Shown here one piece after another: positions 8,824-15,712 of a stretch of 64,000 bases of DNA; position 1 is the stretch's first letter, and every line of letters starts with the position of its first letter. The stretch lies in NCBI RefSeq assembly GCF_001305595.1, contig NZ_CP012401.1, positions 2,925,001 through 2,989,000 on the forward strand, read 5' to 3'. A program made the position numbers and the translations under genes. The stretch comes from Azospirillum thiophilum. GTDB lineage: Bacteria > Pseudomonadota > Alphaproteobacteria > Azospirillales > Azospirillaceae. Under the pieces are notes generated by a model, which saw nothing but the letters and a program-made list of their open reading frames with translations, searched no databases and was not told where the DNA came from.

Positions 8824-9897
8824 TCACTCCGCCGGGAACACCATCACCCGTTCCGCCGCCATAGCCGCGGACAGCTCCTGCCCGGCATGGACGTCGACAT
8901 GTCCCGGCAGGCGGGCGTGGATCTCCGGCGCACCGCCCGGCAAATCCAGGCAGACACGCGTTGCGGAGCCGAGGAAGCTGGAATGGCGCACGCGGACGGG
9001 CACCGCGTCCGGACGGGCGCCGAGCGGCACCAGCTCCAGATCCTCGACCCGGCAGGCGACCTCGACCCGGGTGCCGCCGGGCAGGTGCGGCGCCTGGATC
9101 AACCCGAGCGGAGTGACGATCCGGCCGTCGCTCACCGTCGATTGGAAGCGGTTGACCTCGCCGAACAGGCGGGCGACGAAGCTGTTGGCGGGGCGCTTGT
9201 AGAGATTGACCGGCGAGTCGGCCTGGATCACGCGGCCGGCCTCCATCACCACCACGCGATTGCCCATCTCCATCGCCTCCTCCGGATCGTGGGTGACGAC
9301 GATGGTGGCGACCCCGGTGGCGCGGATGATCCGCACCACCTCCTCCCGCACCGACCGGCGAAGCTGCTCGTCGAGCGCCGAGAAGGGCTCGTCCAGCAGC
9401 AGCACCTTGGGGTCGCGCGCCATGGCGCGGGCCAGCGCCACCCGCTGCTGCTGGCCGCCCGACAGGGTGTGCGGGTAGACGTCGGCATAGCGGGTCAGCG
9501 CCATGGTCTCCAGCAGCTCGGCCACCCGGCGCTTGCGCTCGGCACGCGGCCGGTCGGTCTGGCCGAAGGCAATGTTGCCGGCAACCGTCAGGTGCGGGAA
9601 CAGCGCGAAGTCCTGGAACATCATGCCGACCGGCCGCTTTTCCGGCGGCAGCGAGCGGTCGGCGGTGGCGAGCGGCGCCCCGTCCACCGTGATCGTGCCG
9701 GCCTGCACCGTCTCCAGCCCGCTGATCAGACGCAGCAGGGTCGACTTGCCGCAGCCGGACGGGCCGACGATGCACACCACCTCGCGAGGGGCGACCGACA
9801 GCGACACGTCGTCGACCGCGGTCAGCCGCCCGTAGCGATGGGTGATGCCCGACAGGATGACGGAGGGGGCCGGAGAGGAGAACGGGGCGTCGGTCAT
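8824..9897 (-). CDS. fbpC: ferric iron ABC transporter, ATP-binding protein
   Basis: This 357-residue ATPase has Walker A GPSGCGKST, the signature LSGGQQQRVALARA and Walker B VLLLDEPFSALD. A C-terminal TOBE-type regulatory region (last 120 residues) carries the pattern of FbpC/CysA-like importers. The start ATG at 9897 lies two bases beyond the fbpA stop (9899-9901), so the two genes are almost certainly co-translated. Together with FbpA and the distant FbpB (1048-2721) it would power uptake of ferric iron across the inner membrane. Confidence 0.9.
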   Translation of the reverse strand: MTDAPFSSPAPSVILSGITHRYGRLTAVDDVSLSVAPREVVCIVGPSGCGKSTLLRLISGLETVQAGTITVDGAPLATADRSLPPEKRPVGMMFQDFALFPHLTVAGNIAFGQTDRPRAERKRRVAELLETMALTRYADVYPHTLSGGQQQRVALARAMARDPKVLLLDEPFSALDEQLRRSVREEVVRIIRATGVATIVVTHDPEEAMEMGNRVVVMEAGRVIQADSPVNLYKRPANSFVARLFGEVNRFQSTVSDGRIVTPLGLIQAPHLPGGTRVEVACRVEDLELVPLGARPDAVPVRVRHSSFLGSATRVCLDLPGGAPEIHARLPGHVDVHAGQELSAAMAAERVMVFPAE

Positions 9898-9898
9898 C

Positions 9899-10921
9899 TT
9901 ACTTCCAGCCGGCACGGTCCATGATGCGCAGCGCCTGCGGGGTGTAGGCGGCGAAGGCGGCGGCGTTGACGTCGGCATGCTTGAAGTCGCCGAGCTTCAC
10001 CAGCTCCGGATGCGGCTGGATCGCCGGGTTCACCGGATATTCCATGTTGCCGTCGGCGAACTGGCGCTGTGCCTCCGGGCTCAGCAGATATTCCAGCAGC
10101 TTGCGGGCGTTCTCCTGGTTCTTGGAGGTCTTCACCACGCCGGCGCCGCTGAGATTGACGTGGGTGCCGCGGTTGTCCTGGTTGGGGAAGATCACGCCGA
10201 CCTTGGCCGCGACCTCACGGTCCTCCTGCTTGGCCGAGGTGATCAGCTTGCCGACATAATAGGTGTTGGCGATGGCGACGTCGCCCTCGCCCACCGCGAC
10301 CGCCCTGATCTGGTCGGTATCGCCGCCCTGCGGCGGACGGGCGAGGTTCGCTACCAGGCCCTTCACCCACGCCTCGGTCTTCTCTTCGCCGAGGGCGTCG
10401 ATCATCGAGGCGGTCAGCGCCAGGCTGTAGGGATGGGTGCCGCTGCGGGTCAGCACGCGCTGCTTCCATTCCGGCTTGGCCAGGTCCTCGTAATTCCGGA
10501 TCTGCTCCGGCTTCACCCGGTCGCGGGCATAGACGATGATGCGGGCGCGGGTGGACAGACCCCACCAGGCACCGTTCGGATCGCGCAGGTTGGCGGGAAC
10601 CTTGATCGCTTCCAGCGCCGGCGAGCTGACCGGCGCCAGCAGCCCTTCCTTGGCCGCGGCGGCCAGACGGCTGGCATCGACGGTGATCAGCAGATCGGCC
10701 GGGCTGCTGGCGCCCTCCGACTTCATGCGCTGGATCAGCTCATCGTGGTTGCCCTCGATGATGTTGACCTTGATCCCGGTCGCCTTGGTGAAAGTCTCAT
10801 AGATCGCGCGATCGGTGTTGTAATGGCGCGAGTTGTAAACGTTGACTTCCTGAGCCTGAACGGAAAAAGCGGTCAAGGCACCAACGGCGAAGGCGAGCCC
10901 CGCGAACTTGTCGATGAACAT
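9899..10921 (-). CDS. fbpA: periplasmic ferric-iron-binding protein (FbpA/FutA type)
   Basis: This 340-residue precursor has a signal peptide cut after about residue 24 (FSVQAQ, then EVNVYN). The mature protein begins with the FutA/IdiA-like motif VNVYNSRHYNTD and later shows ANTYYVGK. These two regions supply the tyrosines that bind Fe(III) in this family. The ATG at 10921 is preceded by GGGAG at six bases. It is first in the operon with fbpC. A Fur-like palindromic site lies 37 bases upstream of the start, which fits iron repression. Confidence 0.92.
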   Translation of the reverse strand: MFIDKFAGLAFAVGALTAFSVQAQEVNVYNSRHYNTDRAIYETFTKATGIKVNIIEGNHDELIQRMKSEGASSPADLLITVDASRLAAAAKEGLLAPVSSPALEAIKVPANLRDPNGAWWGLSTRARIIVYARDRVKPEQIRNYEDLAKPEWKQRVLTRSGTHPYSLALTASMIDALGEEKTEAWVKGLVANLARPPQGGDTDQIRAVAVGEGDVAIANTYYVGKLITSAKQEDREVAAKVGVIFPNQDNRGTHVNLSGAGVVKTSKNQENARKLLEYLLSPEAQRQFADGNMEYPVNPAIQPHPELVKLGDFKHADVNAAAFAAYTPQALRIMDRAGWK

Positions 10922-10957
10922 CCATTACTCCCAGACTGCGAATGACTCTCAAATCCA

Positions 10958-10972
10958 TGAGAATGGATATCA
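10958..10972. promoter_or_regulatory. Fur-like operator candidate upstream of fbpA
   Basis: TGAGAATGGATATCA matches the 15-base 7-1-7 Fur core (TGATAATGATTATCA) at 12 positions. It overlaps two further inverted repeats, ATCCAT-GAGA-ATGGAT and TCTCA-N6-TGAGA. It is centred about 44 bases upstream of the fbpA start, where a promoter is expected. The sequence is seen directly; recognition by Fur, as opposed to RirA or Irr, is inferred. Confidence 0.45.
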
Positions 10973-11046
10973 GTTGCAGGAGAACCTGTCGAGATGGGAT
11001 TCTCCCCAAGGACCGGAACGACGGAAATGCCCACAGCGGCGACACA

Positions 11047-13278
11047 TCATTCCAAGGCCGCCACCGCCTGCCGCCGCACCATGTCGGCCAGCGCCTCCGG
11101 CATCATCGGGCGGCCGAACAGATAGCCCTGCATCATGTCGCAACCGACCGACACCAGGAAGTCGCGCTGCTCGACCGTCTCCACCCCTTCCGCGACGGTG
11201 ACCAGCCCCAGCCCGTGCGCCATGCCGACGGCGGCACGGACCAGCGCATTGCTCTTGGGGTTCTCCGGCACGTCGATGACGAAGGCTCGGTCGATCTTCA
11301 GCTTCGCCACCGGCAACTGCTGCACGTAGCTGAGCGACGAATAGCCGGAACCGAAATCGTCGATAGCCGCCTGGATGCCGAGATCGGCCAACTCGCCCAG
11401 CGTGCGCACCGCCACCTTCAGGTCGCGCACCGCCGCCTGCTCGGTGATCTCCAGCCCGAGATGGCTGCGCAGGGAGGGGTGCCCGGCCAGCAGTTCCTCC
11501 AGCCGCAGGGTCAGGTTGCCGCGCAGGAACTGCTGGCCGGAGATGTTGAGGAACACCCGGTCCGGCAGCACGCCCTCGGCTTCCCAGCGTGCCATCTGGG
11601 CGACGGCGGTCGTCAGGACCCAGTCGGTGATCGGCACGATCAGGCCGCTTTCCTCCGCGACCGGGATGAACTCGCCGGGCGAGACGGCGCCCAGCACATG
11701 ATGGTTCCAGCGCAGCAGCGCCTCGGCCGACTGCAGGCGGCCGTGCTGGTCGACGATCGGCTGGTAGACCAGATGCAGCTCGTTCCGCTCGATGGCGTGG
11801 GCCAGATGCATGGTCAGCATCATCCGCCGCGTCGCCGCCGCGGCCATCTCCGGCGTGTAGAAGCAGACGGCATTGCCGCCATTGTGCTGCACCGCCTGCA
11901 GGGCCAGCTTCGCCTTGGCGTTCAGATCCTCGAGCGTATGGACGGTCTCGTCCTCCACCGCCGCCCCGATCGACAGCCGCAGCCGCACCCAATGCCGGTC
12001 GGCGTAGATCGATGCGGTCAGCCGGTCGTGCAGGACGTCGGCCAGCCGGTGCGCATGCTCGCCATCGGCGACCCGCGAGAGCGCAGCGAATTCGTCCGCC
12101 GCGATGCGGCAGACGATGGTGTCGGGCGGCAGCACCTCCGTCACCCGGCTGACCATGGCCTTCAACGCCGCGTCGCCGACATGGAAGCCGAACACCTCGT
12201 TGATGTCGCTGAACTGGTCGACGTCGAGCGTGAAGAGCGCGAACCGGGTCTCCGGCACCGTTTCCCCGGCATCCTGGACGGCATCCTGGCCGGCCTGCTG
12301 TCCGGCGCGCTGGCCGGCGAACAGCGCCTCGCATTCCTCCAGGAAGGCGGTGCGGGTGAGCACTCCGGTCAGCGGGTCGTGACGCGCCAGGTATGAGGCG
12401 CGCTGTTCCGCCGCCAGGCGTTCGGAGATGTCGCGGATGATGCCGACGAAGGTCACCTCCGCGCCCAACCGCGCCTCGCCGACGCTGAGATGCATGGGGA
12501 AGACGGTGCCGTCCTTGCGCTGGCCCAGCGTGTCGCGGCCGATGCCGATGATCTTGGCCCGGTTGGTCTTCAGATAGCTGTCGATGTAGCGCCCGTGGTC
12601 GCGCGAGAAGGGCGGCGGCATCAGCATGGCCATGTTCCGCCCCAGCAATTCGCCCTCCTCATAGCCGAACAGGCGGGAACAGGCACGATTGACGGAACGG
12701 ATGACGCCGTCGCGGCCGGAGATGATGATCCCGTCCACCGCCGCATCCAGCAGCGTCGCCACGAAGCTGTCGCGGCAGGTCACGAACTCGGCGATGCGGT
12801 CGGGATCGCCCGTCTCGTGGAAGGCTCCGAGATAGCCGAGCGCCACCCCCGCCCCGTCGCGGTGGACCAGCACGCTGCCGCTCAGGAAGGAAAGCCGGCC
12901 GTCGCAGCCGAGCGTCCGGCAATCGACCGGAGCGGTCGACGGTGCGGACGCATCGCCCACCCCCGCGATGGCCGTCGCGATGGCTGCCGCCACCGGATGG
13001 TCCAGAGCCCCCAGCGCATGGCCGACCAGATCCGCCGGGTTGCGGTCGAGGGCGGCAGCGAAACGCCGGTCGGCGTGGCGGCATATCCCGGCGCGGTCGA
13101 CATACACCAGCGCCATGTCGCCATGGTCGAGAAGGCTGGAAGCGAGCGACGCCAGGAACGCCGGATCCCGTGGCAGGCCGCCGCTACCGGCCCCCCTTGC
13201 CCCGCCGGCTTCCGCTCCATCCGGTTCTTTTCCGCCGGATCCCTTTCCGCCGGAACCGCTGCTGTCGGAACCGTTCAT
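11047..13278 (-). CDS. PAS / degenerate GGDEF / EAL protein, probable c-di-GMP phosphodiesterase
   Basis: This 743-residue protein has a Gly/Ser-rich N-terminus and then two PAS-like sensor regions (about residues 50-165 and 170-300). A GGDEF-fold domain follows, whose active-site motif reads AADEF, so it should not make c-di-GMP. The EAL domain is intact (EALLR, DDFGSGYSS, LKIDRAFV, AEGVE). The likely net activity is c-di-GMP hydrolysis controlled by the PAS domain. The ATG at 13278 was chosen; the frame extends to a TTG at 13374, but that part does not look like a protein. Its promoter must lie in the 13.3-13.9 kb gap. Confidence 0.88.
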   Translation of the reverse strand: MNGSDSSGSGGKGSGGKEPDGAEAGGARGAGSGGLPRDPAFLASLASSLLDHGDMALVYVDRAGICRHADRRFAAALDRNPADLVGHALGALDHPVAAAIATAIAGVGDASAPSTAPVDCRTLGCDGRLSFLSGSVLVHRDGAGVALGYLGAFHETGDPDRIAEFVTCRDSFVATLLDAAVDGIIISGRDGVIRSVNRACSRLFGYEEGELLGRNMAMLMPPPFSRDHGRYIDSYLKTNRAKIIGIGRDTLGQRKDGTVFPMHLSVGEARLGAEVTFVGIIRDISERLAAEQRASYLARHDPLTGVLTRTAFLEECEALFAGQRAGQQAGQDAVQDAGETVPETRFALFTLDVDQFSDINEVFGFHVGDAALKAMVSRVTEVLPPDTIVCRIAADEFAALSRVADGEHAHRLADVLHDRLTASIYADRHWVRLRLSIGAAVEDETVHTLEDLNAKAKLALQAVQHNGGNAVCFYTPEMAAAATRRMMLTMHLAHAIERNELHLVYQPIVDQHGRLQSAEALLRWNHHVLGAVSPGEFIPVAEESGLIVPITDWVLTTAVAQMARWEAEGVLPDRVFLNISGQQFLRGNLTLRLEELLAGHPSLRSHLGLEITEQAAVRDLKVAVRTLGELADLGIQAAIDDFGSGYSSLSYVQQLPVAKLKIDRAFVIDVPENPKSNALVRAAVGMAHGLGLVTVAEGVETVEQRDFLVSVGCDMMQGYLFGRPMMPEALADMVRRQAVAALE

Positions 13279-13597
13279 CTGATCCGCCGGTTGTAAGTTC
13301 ACGAGACAATCCGTTTTCTCTGTCCGGCCCGACGGGCCGACTCTTGGCAGCCACTGCCGGTTGCCCGGCAGCAACTATTTCATTCCAGTCGGAAGCATTA
13401 TGACTTCCTTCCACATCTTTTCCAATGTCCGGCGGTGCTGCGACCCCGGCTGGTTTTTCCTGACGGAACCATGATGTGTTGGGCACTCTAACGGTTCATG
13501 CCGGATGTGCGATTGACATGGTTCAATGAGCCGCCCCGGACCTGGGAAAAATCAGCCGCCGCCGCCGGCATCAACACATCTTATGCGTGTGTCCGCC

Positions 13598-13625
13598 GTG
13601 GCAATTCGGTGGCAATTCGGTGGCA
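13598..13625. repeat. 11-bp tandem repeat, two full units plus partial
   Basis: GTGGCAATTCG occurs at 13598-13608 and again at 13609-13619, followed by GTGGCA. It lies in the divergent intergenic region and could be a protein-binding array or a slippage product. Confidence 0.6.
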
Positions 13626-13753
13626 TGCACGCATCTGAACTGGACCGGAGGCGGTGTCCCCCGCAGGATGTTCGTGAAAACATCGTCCTCCGGGATTCCG
13701 ACGCCCCGCACTCGTCAGACCCAACGAAAACGAACTCTGCCGCATTCGATGGA

Positions 13754-13779
13754 GGAATAAACCGGACGCCTCCGACGTT
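13754..13779 (+). promoter_or_regulatory. EcfG-like promoter, one mismatch
   Basis: GGAAT (13754-13758) is followed after 17 bases by CGTT (13776-13779), differing from the EcfG consensus only in the last base of the -35 element. It points at the 81-residue gene starting at 13885, with an expected leader of about 100 bases. It is the weakest of the three EcfG-type sites in the window. Confidence 0.3.
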
Positions 13780-13884
13780 CATCCGTTAACGGCCGCAGCA
13801 ACAACCGCGGCCGGCGGGCATCGACGCCGTGCATCCGGGTCCGCCTGCAGTCCGCGGTTGAAGAAGAAGAGGGAGCATCGTGAC

Positions 13885-14130
13885 ATGACCACCGCATTCA
13901 GCCAGATCCGCCATGCCGACGGCGGTGCGTACTACCAGGGGGATCCGCTGTCCCTGGCCGATGCCCAGATCATGCTCAACGACGACATCCTGCGGCGACG
14001 GGTGCGCGTCGGTGCCTACCTGCGGCTCGACGGCGGACGGCTGGTGCTGGTGAACGGCCCGGCACTCCGGCAGTGGGTCGGCCGGCCGGTGCCGCCGCCC
14101 TTCAACTGCCCCGGGGCCCAGCCAGGATAA
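13885..14130 (+). CDS. uncharacterised small protein, 81 residues
   Basis: The ATG at 13885 follows GAGGGAG about nine bases upstream. The product is soluble, without signal peptide or membrane segment. It has a central [23 protein letters not shown] stretch of predicted alpha/beta character (broken here as two blocks around residue 35) and a Pro-rich C-terminus ending in NCPGAQPG. I do not recognise a family. Its last 29 bases overlap the 3' end of the convergent ynfA gene. It heads a group of small genes that includes csbD, and an EcfG-like site lies upstream, so a stress role is possible but unproven. Confidence 0.55.
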   Translation: MTTAFSQIRHADGGAYYQGDPLSLADAQIMLNDDILRRRVRVGAYLRLDGGRLVLVNGPALRQWVGRPVPPPFNCPGAQPG

Positions 14131-14443
14131 GCGCCGCCCCGGCGAGACAGACAAGCGCACCGGCCGTATCCCAGCGGTCCGGCCGCGCGCCTTCGACCAG
14201 CCACAGCCACAGCAGCGACGCGGCGATGTAGACCCCGCCATAGGCCGCATAGGCCCGCCCGGCGAAATCGGCGTCGGCGCGGGTCAGCAGCCACGCGAAC
14301 AGGCAGAGGCTGGCAACGCCCGGCATCGTCCACCATAGGCTCCGTCCCAACCGCGCCCACGCCCAGAAGGCGAAACAGCCGGTGATTTCCGCCAGCGCCG
14401 CAGCACCGTACAAGACCAGCGTCGGCCACACCGTCCGCTCCAT
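14102..14443 (-). CDS. ynfA: YnfA/UPF0060 family small membrane protein
   Basis: This 113-residue protein has four predicted membrane helices, matching the length and layout of YnfA, which is related to small multidrug resistance transporters. Hallmarks are the N-terminal [15 protein letters not shown], the loop [11 protein letters not shown], and the C-terminal [19 protein letters not shown] lies five bases before the ATG. In enterobacteria YnfA has been linked to drug efflux, but the natural substrate is unknown. It converges with and slightly overlaps the 81-residue gene. Confidence 0.9.
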   Translation of the reverse strand: MERTVWPTLVLYGAAALAEITGCFAFWAWARLGRSLWWTMPGVASLCLFAWLLTRADADFAGRAYAAYGGVYIAASLLWLWLVEGARPDRWDTAGALVCLAGAALILAGPRGS

Positions 14444-14644
14444 GCCGTCCCCTTCGCCATCCCTCGACCCGGTTTGGAGGGATGCTGCGGCCCGGGCCGC
14501 CTGCAGTCAACGGCCGACCGTCAATGGATCGCCCGCCGAAAGCCGCCACAGCTCGTTTCAATTTGCCGCCGTGCTATTACAGTCCGTTCATGGACTTGGC
14601 CTGTGGCGCGGCATAGATTTCGCGTCAACGGGAGGTTCATGGCG

Positions 14645-14848
14645 ATGTTGTTGGACGCGGCCAACCCAATGCAGGACGCCTTTGAGACGATCCGGGCCAC
14701 TGACGTGATCTCGGACGACAAGAAGCGTGTCCTCTACCGGGAATTGGAGGCGTGGCGGCGGCAGCATTGCCAAGCCGACAGCCAGTGCGAGGATTGCCGG
14801 ACCCGCCGCCGCTGCCTGACGGCGGTTTTCGACCTGCTCGGCTCCTGA
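14645..14848 (+). CDS. uncharacterised 67-residue protein with a four-cysteine knot
   Basis: GGAGG at 14631-14635 lies nine bases before the ATG at 14645. An earlier in-frame ATG at 14639 is only three bases from it and is unlikely. The chain is mostly helical (VISDDKKRVLYRELEAWRR) and carries cysteines at 42, 48, 51 and 57 in a symmetric C-x5-C-x2-C-x5-C pattern preceded by His41. This could bind a metal such as zinc or form a disulfide-tied turn. There is no export signal. I do not recognise the family. It is the second of the small plus-strand genes that lead to csbD. Confidence 0.6.
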   Translation: MLLDAANPMQDAFETIRATDVISDDKKRVLYRELEAWRRQHCQADSQCEDCRTRRRCLTAVFDLLGS

Positions 14849-14859
14849 CCGCCGCCGGC

Positions 14860-14895
14860 CCCTCTGCCGGTCCCTCTGCCGGTCCCTCTGCCGGA
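14860..14895. repeat. 12-bp tandem repeat carrying a ribosome-binding site
   Basis: Three tandem units of CCCTCTGCCGGT (14860-14871, 14872-14883, and 14884-14895 with the last base changed to A) fill the gap between two small genes. The change at the end of the third unit creates the GGAG that serves as Shine-Dalgarno sequence for the gene starting at 14904. Confidence 0.8.
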
Positions 14896-14903
14896 GCATC
14901 CAC

Positions 14904-15233
14904 ATGAGCATCCTCCTGGACGACGAGGCGACATTGTGTTCCATCGAAATCCTGGCGGAAGCGGTCGAGATGGCCTTCGTCCCCGGCATCCTCGAACTGC
15001 GGACGCTGCGCGACGCCTTGCAGGAAGCCCTGAGGAGCCGGTCCCCGGCGGCGGTGCGGCTGGCCTACAGCGCCTATAGCCGGATCGACCGCGAGTTCCG
15101 CGACCGGATCAGCCACCACGCCTTGACACTCGCCACTCAGCGCCGACTCAGCGCCGGACCGATGCGCTCCGATGCCATGCCGATCGCCCCGCGCCGGGTG
15201 GAACGTGGCATCGACGGGCCGCGACGGGCATGA
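14904..15233 (+). CDS. uncharacterised protein, 109 residues
   Basis: The ATG at 14904 is seven bases behind GGAG, the altered end of a 12-bp tandem repeat. The first 75 residues look like a helical bundle (LLDDEATLCSIEILAEAVE, then LRDALQEALRS and RLAYSAYSRIDREFRDRIS). The last 30 residues are basic and probably disordered. No signal peptide, membrane segment or known motif is visible. It lies between the four-cysteine gene and csbD on the same strand. Confidence 0.5.
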   Translation: MSILLDDEATLCSIEILAEAVEMAFVPGILELRTLRDALQEALRSRSPAAVRLAYSAYSRIDREFRDRISHHALTLATQRRLSAGPMRSDAMPIAPRRVERGIDGPRRA

Positions 15234-15274
15234 CGCCTGCCGACCGCCGACGCTCTTCATGGACGATCTTTAAT

Positions 15275-15299
15275 GAAACCTTCGGCCGCCCGCAGCGTT
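15275..15299 (+). promoter_or_regulatory. EcfG-type promoter candidate for csbD
   Basis: GAAAC (15275-15279) and CGTT (15296-15299) are separated by 16 bases, one mismatch from the EcfG consensus. The site ends 35 bases before the csbD start codon. CsbD-family genes are frequent general-stress targets, which supports the call. Confidence 0.5.
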
Positions 15300-15334
15300 G
15301 TCAGAGCATGATCAACGTCACGGAGGTTGCCATC

Positions 15335-15514
15335 ATGGACAAGGATCGGATCGAAGGTGCTGCCCGCTCCATCAAGGGTTCCGTCAAGGAAACCGTCGGC
15401 AAGATGACCGGCGATACCAAGACCGAAGCCGAGGGCAGCACCGAGAAGGCCGCCGGCAAGGTCCAGAACACCGTCGGCGGCGCCAAGGATGCCGCGCGCG
15501 ACGCGCTGAAGTAA
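15335..15514 (+). CDS. CsbD family stress protein
   Basis: This 59-residue hydrophilic protein has the CsbD signature (MDKDRIEGAARSIKGSVKE at the start, GAKDAARDALK at the end) and a Lys/Glu/Ala/Thr-rich body expected to be flexible. GGAGG lies eight bases before the ATG. CsbD proteins accumulate under general stress in many bacteria; the biochemical role is unknown. The gene is flanked by an EcfG-type promoter candidate upstream and a strong intrinsic terminator downstream, so it can form a single-gene unit. Confidence 0.88.
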   Translation: MDKDRIEGAARSIKGSVKETVGKMTGDTKTEAEGSTEKAAGKVQNTVGGAKDAARDALK

Positions 15515-15528
15515 CGGCACGGATACAA

Positions 15529-15566
15529 GCGAACGCCCCGGGGACTCCCCGGGGCGTTCGCGTTTT
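15529..15566 (+). terminator. intrinsic terminator behind csbD
   Basis: A perfect 15-bp stem (GCGAACGCCCCGGGG at 15529-15543 with its complement at 15547-15561) closes on a three-base loop and is followed by GTTTT. Confidence 0.85.
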
Positions 15567-15712
15567 CGTGCCCGGCCGCAAGGCAGGCGCACCATTTGTA
15601 TCCGCCACTTGCAAGCGTCGCGTGGAAAAGGGCTGTTGCCGCCCCACCATCCCCTATCTATGATGCGCCGCCCTGGCCGGATGGCCGAACGACGCGCTCA
15701 GTTTAGGGTCCC

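Larger units (their letters stand above)
13279..13884. other. 606-bp intergenic region with short repeats and promoter-like motifs
   Basis: No convincing gene is seen here. The region separates the divergent EAL gene and an 81-residue gene. It contains an ATTGA-N6-TCAAT inverted repeat (13512-13527), two perfect copies plus a partial third copy of the 11-bp unit GTGGCAATTCG (13598-13625), and a near-consensus EcfG promoter (13754-13779). It is less GC-rich than the flanking genes. Confidence 0.5.

Noticed and set aside
13279..13374. TTG-started extension of the EAL protein
   Set aside because: No ribosome-binding site and poor coding character; the ATG at 13278 is preferred.
13598..13625. 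Tandem repeat considered as a CRISPR fragment
   Set aside because: Units are 11 bp and directly adjacent, without spacers; no cas genes are nearby.
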